Assembly (NCBI GenBank): GCA_039566865.1
Contig: CM076961.1
Coordinates: forward strand, 7,091,501-7,155,500
DNA from: Aurelia coerulea
Taxonomy: Eukaryota; Cnidaria; Scyphozoa; Semaeostomeae; Ulmaridae
Reading direction: 5' to 3'
DNA length: 64,000 nucleotides
The notes below the pieces were generated by a model. The model was not told where the DNA came from and made no database searches. It saw only the letters and a list, made by a program, of their open reading frames with translations. This document shows positions 1 to 12,805 of this stretch, piece by piece. Every line of letters begins with the position of its first letter. Within the stretch, counting starts at the first letter, position 1. The translations under genes were made by a program, and so were the position numbers.

Positions 1-451
1 TTCTTGTTTCCTTTGTGAATTTGCGCATGCCCCAAAACGCTTCACCCATTTCATTGATCCATGAACCAATCAGAGTTATCGTCTTTTCCATTGTGATTTA
101 CAAAAAAGGGAGCTTGCAGTATCCCGAACAAGTTTATACCGCACCGCAACGCACCGGTACAGTTTTAATCCATTACAGAGTTGTTAGGGGTGAAGAGCAT
201 TGCTCCTCAGCAAGATTCCCCATGGATGAGAGGAACGAAAGTGTTACCGATTGGGAAGAGCAGTGTAAATGGGAGGCTGATTAGTTGCCCTTTTTTGTTA
301 CGGCCCTTTTTTGCTTCTATAGTGCTGGGACTCCAAGTTGCGGAAGAAATTTTTTATACCGGAATGAAAATATTAAAATTCTTCTCTCTTTCTTCTCTCT
401 TCGCTGCCTTTCGTTCTTTCAGCGTAAATACTTGTCTTATACATGGTTGTA
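1..451. other. Left-edge sequence without a recognisable gene
   Basis: Short overlapping frames only, with no splice or domain signal. A GC-richer patch near 135-170 (CACCGGTACAG) resembles the terminal sequence of the element at 55387-55600 and may be an element relic. Confidence 0.4.
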
Positions 452-819
452 CCGGAGTAAATTAGCGGAGGAATTAGCGAAGTGCTGGTAAGGGGTTTGT
501 AATTATATATTTACAAACCTATATAGGACCAAGAATTCCATGTTCGATTCTGGTCCATGATTTACTTGCCATTTTATTTTAAATTCAATACGATTGTCGG
601 TTCAGAAGTAGAATTTAAATTCAAATTGCAAGTAAATCACAAAACAGAATCGAACGTGGAATTCTCGTTCCAAAACAAACCCCTTAGCAGAATTTTCCTA
701 ATTTCTTTTCACATCTGAGTTAGCCTTCGACAGAATAGGTTAAAACTTTTATTTCATATCGGCCGCGTACTTTTTATTCCGCAGCCCGCCAAGCGTGTTA
801 ACTTTTTTTAATAACACGG
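452..819 (+). mobile_element. Partial MITE, family 1 (CCGGGTGA ends)
   Basis: Shares long stretches with 13780-14278, 15770-16394 and 56183-57246: GGTCCATGATTTACTTGCCA, AGAATCGAACGTGGAATTCT, and the right end CGCGTACTTTTTATTC then CGTGTTAAC. The left TIR is mostly deleted. The right end is followed by TA at 820. Confidence 0.7.
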
Positions 820-854
820 TATAAACTGCACAGCTTATCGTGCAATCTAGACTT

Positions 855-884
855 CTTTGTAGAATAGCTAAAAGTTCTATTGAA
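855..884 (+). repeat. Fragment of the 185-bp element family
   Basis: GTAGAATAGCTAAAAG then TTCTATT matches the right end of the elements at 16688-16872 and 38110-38294. Confidence 0.5.
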
Positions 885-1856
885 GTTTACCACGATCATA
901 GTTTAACACCATGATGATATGTGCCCAGTGAAAACCAGTCTTTATCGATGAGCACAGTTCCAATGAGAGATATTTGTAACATTTTCCTTGCTCGCATGGG
1001 GCATTGCATTCATCCTCGGCATGATGAGCTGCTTATCTTCTTGCGCGGTCGATCACAACTCCATACGGATTTAAGCGCATGACCGCGCTTGAAGCAGTAG
1101 TTCATTTTGTCATAGTTTCAAGACTCCTAATTGGGATTTAATCCATCAGAACAATGACCTGTTTGTTGCCACCAATTACCCGGCAAATATGCTTTTTAGG
1201 CTTGTTTGAATGTAAATAAATATTGTAAGACGGGGGTTGGTAAGTACCTGTTTTACAACCTCGTATACAAGAAAACAGAACTAAATCTCGTCTTTATGAG
1301 AGGAAGTACTAGACCTCGGTAAACTTGAATGCACGGATTCTATAAGAAAATCCGCAGGGGGCTAATTCAAAAAGTCAAAATGGCAAGGATATAAATGATA
1401 GCTTTGTAGTTCTTTTACCCCATATTTTGCGAATTCAACATACAATTTTACGAGTCAAATACATAAATTCGACACAGTTTTATCCCAAACGATATCAAAA
1501 TTAGCATTCAAAATTGTTCTCCTAAATCTATCGCATATGTTTGGTAACCTCCCGGGTAGAATAGGGTTATCAGGAATTTCGTAACGATAATTGCGCAAGG
1601 ATAGCATCAAGGAATTAACCATGATCCTTTGCGTTTCATGATAAATCGAACAATCAGATCAATAGAAATTCTTTCAGGCATGAAAAGAAGTGGTAAAAAT
1701 GCCTGACGTCAGCTTTTCCGCAATCGTCGATACATACAACTTTCTCCATTGCGTTCCATAATGCAAGGGCCTTGCTTTTTCGGCATACAATAGTCTTGCC
1801 AGAACGGTAGCAATTGATAAGGGTCGTTCGTGTGTTCGATCACGCTTATCTTATTG
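885..1856. other. Non-coding stretch
   Basis: No open frame above background and no repeat match found within the window. Confidence 0.4.
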
Positions 1857-2103
1857 CATTTAAAGGGCCATTGTCACCCATGGTCCTTTGCGAGCACGCT
1901 GCAATTTAAGATTGCCTTAAATCAAATTTGGCCTTACCGAAAACCATGAATATATACTGCAGTATTTGAACTAGAAAATCTTTACTTTTGTTTACTGTGC
2001 TATGGATCTATGGTTTCCCTTTAGACCAAATTTGATTTTCAAACGGTCCGATATCGCAGCGTTCGTCAAAGGATCCTGGGTGACAATGACTCTTTGAAGG
2101 AAA
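1857..2103. repeat. Short foldback element
   Basis: Arms of about 85 bp, 1859-1950 and 2012-2103, are imperfect reverse complements (CATTGTCACCC, then GGATCCTTTG against GGTCCTTTG, then CAAATTTGG, then AACCAT). The ends of the duplication are not clear. It looks like an inactive MITE. Confidence 0.6.
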
Positions 2104-2106
2104 TTT

Positions 2107-2833
2107 AAGCATTTTAAGTGGTTCAAGCCACTTGCGGTCAAATTCTAGCCTATCAAATATCAGTATCTCCTGCTGACGTAGATCAGTTATCCAAATATGG
2201 TATAGCCCGTGTCATGGCCTATTGTCTTTGCACGTTTTATCAAGGGCTTATATATGCTCATGTTCTCTTAAAGCCGTATAACTGTATAAAGTAAACTCCA
2301 GAGTGCTTTTGCTATTAATAATTCATTTTATTTGAGCTCTTTTATGCACGGGAGCCCTATCAGCCCAAATCGACTGCTTTTTAGATGGCCATGGTTTGCT
2401 TGTACCATGGTCATATTGCTACCCTGGTGTTCACACTAATCTCTTTATCTAAAGAGCCTTGATGTTCAAACTACTCTCTTTATCTAAAGAACTTTCTCCT
2501 TGTTTTCGTACAATTTGAATGTCCCTCAGTTATTTTGACTAGATTTTATAACCTTGAAATAAGAAGTGTTCGCGAATTTGACAAAAGGTTTGTAACCCTC
2601 TTTCAATGACTTTTAGCTGAATTTCTTGTATAAGATCTCTGGTAAGTGCCAATTTTAACTAACTAATTTTTTTACATGAGGTGACACATTACTTGCAAAA
2701 TAATAATCAGTCTTTAGGAATTGTTGAATAGTTTGAAATATACGACCTCACAAACGTCCAAACATTGCTTTGACTCAACCAGTGCTATTTTTCAGAAGAT
2801 ATAGGGTCAGGCTGATGATGGATTTGTAAGGCC
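2107..2833. other. Non-coding stretch with a short tandem pair
   Basis: At 2430-2500 a unit of about 32 bp containing CTCTTTATCTAAAGA occurs twice. Nothing else is recognised. Confidence 0.4.
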
Positions 2834-2986
2834 ATGGGTTGCTTGCTGGATACTGTTCTCTCAGCTTCTAAACAGCTGCTAGACTTATCACAACGTCTTG
2901 TAGCTATCGCTATTGATAGACCTGCCCAACGCGCTAAGGACGACTCATCGTCAGTTAAATCTGCAACTGGGAGTCAGTCATTTTGA
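2834..2986 (+). CDS. Possible 50-aa small protein with MGC N terminus
   Basis: The ORF starts in the context GCCATGG, an excellent initiation site, and reads MGCLLDTVLSASKQLLDLSQ, continuing to a Ser-rich end and a TGA. Gly2-Cys3 is the pattern of N-myristoylated and palmitoylated membrane-anchored proteins. AATAAA occurs about 350 bp downstream. No homolog is recognised and an ORF this short can arise by chance; upstream exons cannot be excluded. Confidence 0.25.
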   Translation: MGCLLDTVLSASKQLLDLSQRLVAIAIDRPAQRAKDDSSSVKSATGSQSF

Positions 2987-5250
2987 TATTGATATTGATT
3001 GTTGATGGCTGAAGTAAAAGCCCAGTCACAACTGGCTCATATTTCATATTTTAAGTGCTAGAAGAGGAGAACACAGAGTGTGGTGTCCTTTAGCTGTAAA
3101 GTGGAACATTTTCGCTTTTCACTTAGCCTTTTTTTCTAGATCCACTAAAAAATTACAATATATATATTACTTACACTACCTACAAATTACTATACAATAC
3201 TACAGGAACGATACCCCGAGGCCATTTAGACATAGAGCTAAAACTACTATGGTCGGTATGAAATTACTTGCCATGAGAAATATCTGCGATCAGGTTGGCT
3301 TAGCTGTTGTTGATTAACACAAAAATAAGAAAATACAGAAAATAAAGGATTCTTCGTCATTTAGCCAGGAGTTGGGACCGAAGAGAAATTAAGTTGATGG
3401 CAAGAATATCCATTACCTAACTGCGCACAATGCACAGTTTCATTTTATCTAGCCCCAACCAATTATGTATCATGAAAGAAGAAAACATCATCACAAATCG
3501 CAACTGTTGCAATTCGCCTCAAAGATCGTATATTTTCATTGAACATTTTCAAACGTTGTCTTCTAGTGAACACACTGATGAAAATCATCATCAGCATTAC
3601 TTGAGGTTAGCCCAAGGAGGATGACCAGTCCTTCTTACAATGCAACAGCGATCGTTCAACTATACAAAACGAGGTTAGCAAGAATATTTTTTCCATTTCC
3701 GTTACATTAAGTTGGTTTACAGCTGAAGATAAATAGCATTCATCTCTATTGTTCTCAATTTTTTGCAAAGAAATTGTTCACCCAACATTTCTACTGTTGT
3801 ACATTTTCTTCACCTAACTAATTTCTCTTCGGTATCAACCCTTAGCTAAAAGACGAATGATCCCGAAGTCCTCTTTTATGAATCCGTTATTTTTCGAATT
3901 TGCTCAGTCTCAGTTCGTTTACCTAGTCTTGGTTGTCGGCAACTTGGACTTATTGTATTAAGTCTGCACGGCCTGCCGATCCGACCCAAAAGAAATACTA
4001 CTAAACCCCGTCTGCAACCACTGTTAGTTTATCTCACGCTCCTAGCGGTAAAACACGGAAACGAGGTGCGAATCAGGTGACCCCCTGTCGTGTATATCCT
4101 GGGTTAATGATTTGATCACGAGAAGTGGAAACAATGGTGCTCGTGCACATGTTCTTCAAGATGAAACGAAGCGTATCGCACAGGCCTACATCCATTGAAC
4201 TTGCAGTGTGATTTTATAAGCACTGAAATGGTGTAATTTCCAAGCGAAGAAACGATTTGAAAATGTTTTGAAATGATATATCATTATCTAAGCGAAGAAT
4301 ATTTCTGATAACAGCAATATGTAGCATATTTCACAACTGTTTAGAATCTAGTGTAGATGTAGGTAGAAAATAGTTCTACCTAACTGAAGAAGTGAACGGT
4401 ACATCTCGCTTTTTGGAAACGAATCCTTGATATTTTTAGGCCATTCAGAGCACGGGAAGCACGATTCGTTCAAGTAGGTTTGAATTTCTTCTTGAAGTAA
4501 GAGTTACTGGAAGAGTTTTCAGTGAAAGCTGAAGAAAAGGATCGTAGCAAGAACTTTGGGCTGTGATTGAAAGGAAAGAAGAACATTTTACACGATCACG
4601 ATTGAGTTTGAAGAGTGATCAAGACATCAAGAATTGTGGAGTTTCTACAAGACACAGAGATTTCCTAACATTGCCTGCCTTGGTTCAAGTTCCAGAAGTA
4701 TCTTCCTCCCTTTATCGCAATTTTGTCAACAAAGGTAAATCTGCAGATCAAGAACTTCAAATTGTTAGTTCATCGTAGCACTAAACAATCTACAATCCTT
4801 CCGGTTATTTGCAAGAAAACAGAAATTAAATAGTCTTCATACAATCTAGACATCTCGTCAAGACCAACATTGTCTGGATAACGTTATACACAAGTGAAAT
4901 TCACTTTGACTTTTGTAGATTTCCAATTCGTTCATCTAAGAAACAACAAAGGATTGATTTCAAGAGTTGGAAGAAGAAATCACATATTACCAACCCAAAT
5001 TCCCATCGGAAACAGGAGTCACAGTACCAAAACAATTATTGTCGAACTATACACAACAAACAACCAGAGAACAATATTGTTGCAAATGCTATTGGTGATT
5101 CTTGGCAGCCTTTCGAAGACATTCTGTATCAAAATAGAAAAAGCCAAAGCAAGGAGATTCGTCTGTAACGTGAGATGTGCTTGCACTTGTTAATGGCTAA
5201 TTGATGACTTGGGTTTGTACAAGGTGACAACGGAAGTTGCTTTGTAAAAT
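2987..5250. other. Unassigned region, possible noncoding transcript
   Basis: Frames at 4563-4778 and 4894-5193 lack ATG starts or a domain. The + strand from about 4130 is purine-biased and ends in a strong donor-like site (CTGGTAAGTAAG at 5250), so a noncoding first exon is conceivable but unproven. Confidence 0.25.
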
Positions 5251-5664
5251 CTGGTAAGTAAGCCTTACCTTTCTATACTTTAAACTCTTTTGAGATTTGA
5301 TACAAAGTTATCTACCTGGGGGAGGGGGGGGGGGGGGTACTTGTTATATTCCAACATGCTCTGCACAAAGGGTGAATTCAAATGTTTCAATGTTTTGAAT
5401 ATTTGTATGCAAAGGATCCTTTGGCGAATCAATTTTTTTCAGCTAAGTTAGCCTTTTCCTCTGTGCAATTAATTCTGAAAAACTCATTTTTGGAATTATG
5501 TGGAATAAAATTGTCAGACGCCCCACTTGTTCTGCCTCACCCGGCAAAGCAATGGAAAACAGTGTTTTCCTTCAGGCAAAATGGAAAGCTTCGAAAGCTT
5601 CGATATGGGGGCGGATTCCGCCCAACTAATCACACAAAATATTTATATACGTCATAATTCTTAA

Positions 5665-6242
5665 CCCTATCTGACCGATTTTTTAGGGTGTTTTGAAACA
5701 CTCAATGCCTGGGGGTGATTCGGGGGCGGATTCCGAAAAATTCTATTTAATCAACCCTCCCCCCTGTTTTTATGTCTCTGTTGTCATAAATTAGAGCCTT
5801 TTGTTGCATGGCAGCCAAACTTGGCACAAAGGTAGTTCATTATATAAACAATCAAAATTTGAAGTCATAATCCAATTAACAATGTTGTTGTTGTTGCTAG
5901 AGCATGATGATCATTATGATGTCTAAATGAAAGCTTGCTAAAAGGTCATGAGGCTCTATTGTTCATAAAGAAATGAAATGAAATCAAAATATATATAAAT
6001 CCTTAATTGGACCAATTAAACATGATTAAAAGTATGTTTTTCACATAGTGCAGTATGAAAAATTGGTAACCATGGAGACAAGGCCAAAAATAGAATGTCC
6101 AAATTGTTGCAATTTTTTTGCTCTATGATACAAAGTTAAACTTAAGAAGTATCAGAGGCCTGCTGTATGTGTGGAAAACGATGTAAACAAAAATGTACTA
6201 GGGGGGGTGGGGGTGGAATCCCCTCCCCCAGGTCAGATAGGG
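5665..6242. mobile_element. TTAA-flanked DNA element (piggyBac/Kolobok-type TSD)
   Basis: Bounded by TTAA at 5661-5664 and 6243-6246. Ends are CCCTATCTGACC and its complement GGTCAGATAGGG. The subterminal region is G/C-homopolymer rich. No transposase. Related ends occur at 35920-36874. Confidence 0.75.
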
Positions 6243-6246
6243 TTAA

Positions 6247-8170
6247 ACTTGAGTCGGAAGCCTAACATTCATTGATTTTATTTTGATATCCATAATTACA
6301 CATATTTTTTATAAGAAACTCAGACTTTCAGATCCCCAAAAGAAATAAGAAACTTTTGCATGTTTTTCTTTATTTGTTTCCTCTATCATATTACTCGGAA
6401 AGTACTCGACTAATGTCTAACGGAAAGGCTTCAAACATCGGAAAGGCTTCAAAACACCTTGTTTTGAAATGTTCAGGAGGGCACAACAGATTTGAATTTA
6501 AAAAAAACTTTCAGTACTGGCCCAGATTCTTAGTATCTTCAGAAGAAAATACGTGTATCTAAAATTCTTGCTGTTCGACGAAAATTGACATTAATTGGAA
6601 GGAAATGATTCATAAATAGCAGAAATGATAACTACAGTTTCATTTCTCGTTTTCCATTTAAATAACGGTGACCTCACGATGAGTTGTAAGTTCGTGCAGC
6701 ACAGCACAGAGTGAAGTCAGTACATTATCGTAATGGCATTTTCTTAACATTAGCGCAGTTTCAGTGTCATATGATTTATTCATCAATCCTAAATACAATC
6801 AATGCAATTACTCATATACTACGCTACAATTCAAAGAACATACAGATCTTAAGCTACAAAATTACAAGCATTAACACTAACCTAATACAACAAAATTGTA
6901 TTTAAGATTGATGGACCAAGGAGGAGCTCTTTAATGGGTAAACTAGTTGAGAAGAGCCCCTCCCCCCATTAAAATAAATAAACTAGAAATAGTTGTTGAT
7001 AAGAACATTAACCATAACCAGATGCCTCGGTTTAGGGCCGGTTCACACGAGCCCGGGTTGGCTCCAAACCGCCGCAGAGGGTCAGCCGTTCTTCAGTCAA
7101 ATCTCTCCAAGCGTTTACCGAACATATGTTAGCAAGCCCGGGTCCTCAACCTGCCTAGGTGGGAAAGGTGGGTAACCCTTCTCGGGGGTAGGATCGACCC
7201 GTTGAGGCTGGTTGGCTTTTCGTGATTCTCGTTGATTGAACTAATAAATGATTTAATATAAGAGAAAGTTTTGTTGTCGGAATTCCTTCCAAAATCCCAT
7301 TTGGTTTGATCTGAAATAGACAAGAATAATGCAAATGATGGCCTAATGCTACTCTCCATACCAGAAACGCTACTCTCCAGCCCTCTCGAAAATAGCCTAA
7401 ATACTTTATTTTCCTTTTGTTTTGTCCTCGACTTTGAAATTTTGCCCCCCCCTCCCCTAGAAGCGTGCTCCGTCCGGCGTCCCTGCTCGGTACAAATGCT
7501 ATTGAGAAGCCCCTGGTTCAGCTTTCACACAAACTCGATCTTCAAAAGCTTCTAGCTGTTGACTGGCTAGAATCAGTTCAACATCGCCGACGTTGCCAGG
7601 AATGAACATTTTCTTTCTCGTTCTACACGCTGCGCTGCTAACATTTTAAAAACAGTATACAAGCACATGCTCAGGCTCAACATTTTTGGAGAACATAGCT
7701 ACACCGTGTGTGTGTGTCCCTAACAAAGTAAACCAATTTTGTCAGGCCTAGCGATGACAAGTTTATCATGAATCCTGATCAAATCGGTTGACGTTTTTTT
7801 GGGACTCCCTGCACACGTTGCACACAAATAATGACCCGTGTTCAATGGCTTTGAAACAATGTTGTTTGTTGAATGTGGGAAAAGACGTGTCCCTTCTTGG
7901 TCATTCCGTCATTTTAAATGGCTGATTAAGAATTACATCATAGCAAGAGATGTCACTTTAAAAGAATGCCAAACCAAACCTCAGTAGAAATCATAGAACG
8001 AAATGACATAGCTATACACATTATTGCTACCGGTTTTTTCAAGCAGCTGCAATAAGCCAACTCGCGTTACAAATACTTCTTGCTAAAGTCTACTGTTACG
8101 AAACATTTAACTGCCTTTCCGCCAATCATCGAGATAACCACATTACAATAGCTAACCACTCCCTTTAGAA
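6247..8170. other. Unassigned stretch
   Basis: Only short frames. A small tandem pair (GGAAAGGCTTCAAA) occurs at 6420-6455. GC-richer segments at 7030-7220 and 7440-7500 look like element relics but have no partner in the window. Confidence 0.35.
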
Positions 8171-8175
8171 CTTGT

Positions 8176-8720
8176 GCGGAAACATATAAATTTAACGCCG
8201 ATTAATCATCATAGTTACGATGGTCTTAAGAACAATTCAAAACGCCAATGGACTATATAAAACTTTTTTTCGTGAGTCCGACGCCTCTACAAGTTTGTGA
8301 AATATATAATAATGACGCTGGTTAAAGTCTTGTGTGCAATAGTTTGAGAACCATTCGGAACACACAATGATAACTTAAAACATAGGGGAGACTGGGGACA
8401 ATTTTAAGACGGGAAGAACAATTTCCTATCAAGCATGAGTAACGATATTTGCCAGAATTATACTGCTACAAAATCTAACGAAACTTTAACTGAGTTTTGT
8501 CGATCACGGAAACTTATAAATTTAACGCCGATTATTCATCTTGCTACGTACAATGTACATAAAAATATTCTTGAGAACAATTTGTAACACCAATGATCAT
8601 GCGAAATGGCAAATATATCAATAGCATCAAGACGGTTGATCATTCAAATGGTTGTGAACAACTATATAAAACCTGTCTACACGACTTTATGGCTTTGACG
8701 CCTCTGCAAAGGCAATAAAA
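8176..8720 (+). repeat. Diverged direct duplication carrying TATA-like motifs
   Basis: Units at about 8176-8310 and 8506-8712 share CGGAAAC, TATAAATTTAACGCCGATTA, GAACAATT, then ACTATATAAAAC (8252 and 8661) and GACGCCTCT. Each contains a perfect TATA-box-like string at a similar place. Confidence 0.6.
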
Positions 8721-8729
8721 GAATATAAC

Positions 8730-10254
8730 ATGAACGAGAGAATAGACCATCGCCATTTCCTTGTCTATTCTTCGCTTTTGATAGGAGAACAATTCCCCAC
8801 CTATGATCATGTAGCTATGAATGAGTTAATGTCAACTTGTCGTATGGCACACTGCGTGCATAATTAGACTTGAATGATGGTTGTTGGTTCGGCTTTCAGG
8901 TTGAATATTGTTCTCCAACGCGGGTTCATACACTTCACTTCATCAGCTTTGTTTTCATTGCGTGAAATTGTGCTCTCGTCTTTGACCTCATAAATGTTTT
9001 CTACTGAGTTTTTGAAGAGATTTGCTGGCTTCAACATCAAGTTAACTTCATCACAACATAATTTATCAATATGGATACTTACTGGGGATCATTGATTCTG
9101 GTTTACGTTGAGTAAAGGCTGAATAACTTTCGAGTAAATGCTGAAGATTTCGTGACGACTCTGTAGAAACAGTTCGTAAGTTGCTCTCTCTTCTAACTAA
9201 ATTATCTTGCATTTTATAAATTCATGTCATATTTTTTGCTTTTGCACATAAGAAATACACTGATTTCGGGAGACCAAGAGTGTTAACCTGCAGTATTTTC
9301 ACTTTGGATCGTGATGATTCTCTGTAGAATTTAGTTCCTCTTGTACCGGTCGCTGCTTCCAATTTAGGCCAGAGCATTTTTCAAAACATTCGAGAGTTTG
9401 AAGTCTTTATTTGTCTCAGTCAACAGATAAATTTATTTTTCTGATAATTGCACCAAGAACAAGGTCTTGAAATCTACGGGACTTCTTTTCAAACATGAAA
9501 GTGGAAGCTACTTAACAATTGCCGCACACAACTCTAACTTTTCAGCAGGCATTAGGGAGCATCTCTTCTAACTTAATCAACGTGGTGATTGGCTGGGGGG
9601 GGGGGGCACAGCCCATTTTGGCACCACCCTAGAAAACTTTCACTGTTGTCTGTTACATAACAAAGCGCCAAGGATTTTCGAAACTGTTCTATTCTTCAGA
9701 AAATGCTTTGAAATTGAATAATGATGATCCTTCTACACTGCCGTTGGGACACAAATAGTGCAATTTGGGGATGAGACCAAATCTCTGTGCGAGCGGGGGG
9801 CAAGCGAAATTTTTGTGACCATGCCCTTCACATTGTTGGATATCGCCCCTTTTGTGAAAGATTCACTATTTATCTGAGGAAAATGAATGCAATATCGAGA
9901 GGCGTCTCTGGGAAAACTTTGAAAATAGAGAGTATCAGAATCTCGACAAAGAAGTAAAATGAAGTAAACTAATAAAAATCGCATGATTGATTTTCGTTCT
10001 CTTTTGCATAGTTAGTAAGAATTGATATTCACCTTTATGCCCAAGCTCTTGATATTCACCCTATGCACCTAGCCCTCTTCTTCTACTTTTCAGTCCAACT
10101 AATTGAACTAGCGATTCTAAATCTCAGGAGAGAATGCGACTTCATTCACAGTTATTTTTAGCCTGAATAATAAGGTACACGTGATATCGCCGTTTTGAAC
10201 CTCCACCCTGAAGACTGAAGTCCACTGCTGCACCTTCCATTCTATATCTCACAA
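8730..10254. other. Unassigned stretch
   Basis: A G-tract lies at 9594-9607, and a fragment at 9775-9840 (AATTTTTGTGACCATGCCC) resembles the subterminal part of the hAT-like elements at 20.8 and 23.1 kb. No gene is supported. Confidence 0.35.
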
Positions 10255-10263
10255 GTGAAGGGC

Positions 10264-10618
10264 CTGGGGGGGGGGGGTACTTCATTGTTAAGTTGTACTG
10301 GACGTGCCGCTCATATGGATGGGTTTTTTCATCCGAAATTCTCTACATGTGGGTCTGTTTTTAAACACAATTCTGGTAGATGGGTACTTCTTTGAGAATT
10401 TTCTTATCAATTGGCCCCATAATGATAATCCAGGCCAAAAAACTGAAATTTTCCTTTGTTTCAAATCGACAAATTCATGCACACGGGTCAAAAATTTCCT
10501 AATATTCATGCAAATGGGCTCGAAATTTTTGAATACTCCGTCATACGAGTGGGTCCTTTTCTCAAAGTCCAGATTCATGTCGAATCAGGTTGACAATGAA
10601 GTACCCCCCCCCCCCGGG
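10264..10618. mobile_element. 355-bp element with G/C-tract ends, copy 1 (9-bp TSD)
   Basis: Flanked by the perfect 9-bp repeat GTGAAGGGC at 10255-10263 and 10619-10627. Ends are a G-tract then TACTTCATTGT, and its complement then a C-tract. The inverted sister copy is 48000-48359. A 9-bp target duplication suggests a Mutator-like transposase in trans. Confidence 0.85.
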
Positions 10619-10691
10619 GTGAAGGGCTTGCTTTATGTCAATTTTACAACGAAATGAATTGTGGAAGTATTCGAAGACAGCTTTTCTGGAT

Positions 10692-10756
10692 TTAAAGTTT
10701 GGTTCACACTTGAGTAAAAATTTTAACTCGATTTAGCGTGAACCAAGCTTTTGCAC
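10692..10756. repeat. Small hairpin
   Basis: TTTGGTTCACAC and GCGTGAACCAA form inverted arms around an AT-rich core; probably a tiny element relic. Confidence 0.4.
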
Positions 10757-10997
10757 ATTTGGCGCCGCTTCTTCTCACGTCGCTGAGGGGAGGAGGGAGG
10801 GCTCGTGCCCCCCCCCCCGGCCACCACGCCACTGATCAAATCAAAATCTCACTTCTCACTTCTTCTTTTCAATTTCTATATATCTAGTATGGGAGGTGAC
10901 GGTCCGATACCATGGTTTACAAATTGCCGTATCAATAACTGTTGGTATAGCTTTCATGGAAAAACAGCTAATTTTAACAGTCAAAAAATTTCGTAAA

Positions 10998-11071
10998 TCA
11001 TCATCATCATCATCATCATCTTCATCATCGTCATCATCATCATTATCATCATTATCATCATTATCATCATT

Positions 11072-11103
<32 letters not shown>

Positions 11104-11136
11104 AATCATCATCAACATCATCATCATCATCATCAT
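10998..11136. repeat. (TCA)n microsatellite
   Basis: About 140 bp of TCA/ATC triplets with scattered TTA interruptions. The serine- or methionine-rich frames over it are artefacts. Confidence 0.95.
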
Positions 11137-11139
11137 TTT

Positions 11140-12802
11140 GTAATATAAACTCCTTGCTGTACCAGAATGCATTGCAAATTCAATTTATTTTAAGATAGTG
11201 CCTGCATTCCATATGATGTCTATCTTCCTGGCCTGGTGCCACTCCTCACTGTGAGATAGCTTGGCTCCCCAGGCACAATAACAATGATTGCGTGCCTGAA
11301 AAGGCGTTTTGCAGTATGTCACTGATCATTTCGCCATTCATAGCGTGCTAATAACAGCGTCTTATTGAATCAAAATGACTAACGTTGACACAATAAACAA
11401 AGAATAACAGATTCAAAATTAACATCATAATAAAAGAAGTGTTCATTGTATTTGCATCCTTTTCTATACCTTTTGAACTGAGTCAGCTTTGGTTTCCGCA
11501 TTAAAGTTACCGAGACCTATATCAAAATTATTACATGGGTATGTCAAGAAGTTTCTGAAGATCGAGACCTCAGCCCTATGTTTTATGAAGGAAACTCTGA
11601 ATAAACAAACGTTACAGGACACAGAGGCATAGACTTTAGAGCTTCTTAAATTTTAGCTTCTTACAACGTAGTTCCTGTTGACAGTTGTAGTCCTGAAGTA
11701 GTCCGCAAGATAAGGAGACAACTTCTGTGCAGAAATAAGTAGTGATAAATGTTTCAAAGAAATTTCTAGATGTTATTGATTGTGGACCTCCGAAGACGCA
11801 GAATGTGCTGTTCGTGATCGCCATTCATCGCCGTTTGACGATCTTACTTGATCACGCTACACACAGTTTGAATTCTTTCCTTCCGTATGATACGAAAGAA
11901 GAGATTTTGAGAAAAAAACCATCCTTCCATTGCTCACGCCATAGGTATGCTCACGCAAAGGGAAAGGCTTGATTAAGATATCTGTGATCATAATTCACGG
12001 TCGATCTTACCTCCCATCCCTACCTCTAACTATCGCTAGCTACTACCACTCAGCATTAAAGAAACTTCTTTGTACCATTAACATCAATTCCACAATGTTC
12101 GTAGAACTAGAAAGAACGGTATCCATTTTAAGATTTCGGTAGAAAATGTAAATAAACTATGGCCTGCTTAAAAACTTGTACGGTTGCGTATAAATTTAGA
12201 GAAATTGGTATACGGCAAGTGTATGTTTTGAGAATTGGAGACGGCGCATCCCTAACCAAGATGTGGTCAAATTAGGCTTGAAGGCTAATCGACACATACT
12301 ACGCTGTTTGTGGATAACAATAAGCAGAATGGCAAACAAAATGTCAATCGAATAAAAGAAGCAGAAAGAACCTTTAAAGAAGCAGTGACCTTTACGGTTC
12401 GGATTTGTGTTAAACTACTACCCGTTAAGGAATCTACAAGCCATCATTGAAATAAAGACATAGGTTGTGATTTACTCGTGATCAGATGCTTATGCATTAT
12501 CTATGAAACAATAATTGCATGAATAAAATATAACTAGAAGTAGCCACCATCTTTTCTCTTGTCCTTACTTCCAACTATTTTTGTTGCCTCGAGCGTATCC
12601 GTGATTGATAATGAGGCTAGTCATAAAAGTGTCCCAGGTAAACAATATTCTCTAATGATAGCCTTTATCTGCGGCCTTCTTGGGAAAATTGTACTGCGAC
12701 AAGGGGAAAAATTCCTGTGAAATTGTATCACAAGCTGGATTAAAAAGAAATGCCACCATTCTTGCAAAGGCTGTATCGAAAGATTCTGTTGGTATAGTCA
12801 TA
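11140..12802. other. Unassigned stretch
   Basis: Overlapping frames on both strands at 11636-11972 (62 and 76 codons) cover the same bases and show no motif. No other gene evidence. Confidence 0.35.
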
Positions 12803-12805
12803 TAA

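Noticed and set aside
4563..5193. Two + strand frames of 71 and 99 codons
   Set aside because: Both need GTG starts, show no domain and are not linked by splice signals.
10288..10657. Frames of about 96 and 117 codons on both strands
   Set aside because: They lie over the 355-bp mobile element; the sister copy at 48 kb has different interrupted frames.
10896..11172. Long Ser-rich (+) and Met-rich (-) frames
   Set aside because: Translations of the TCA microsatellite; no coding signal outside it.
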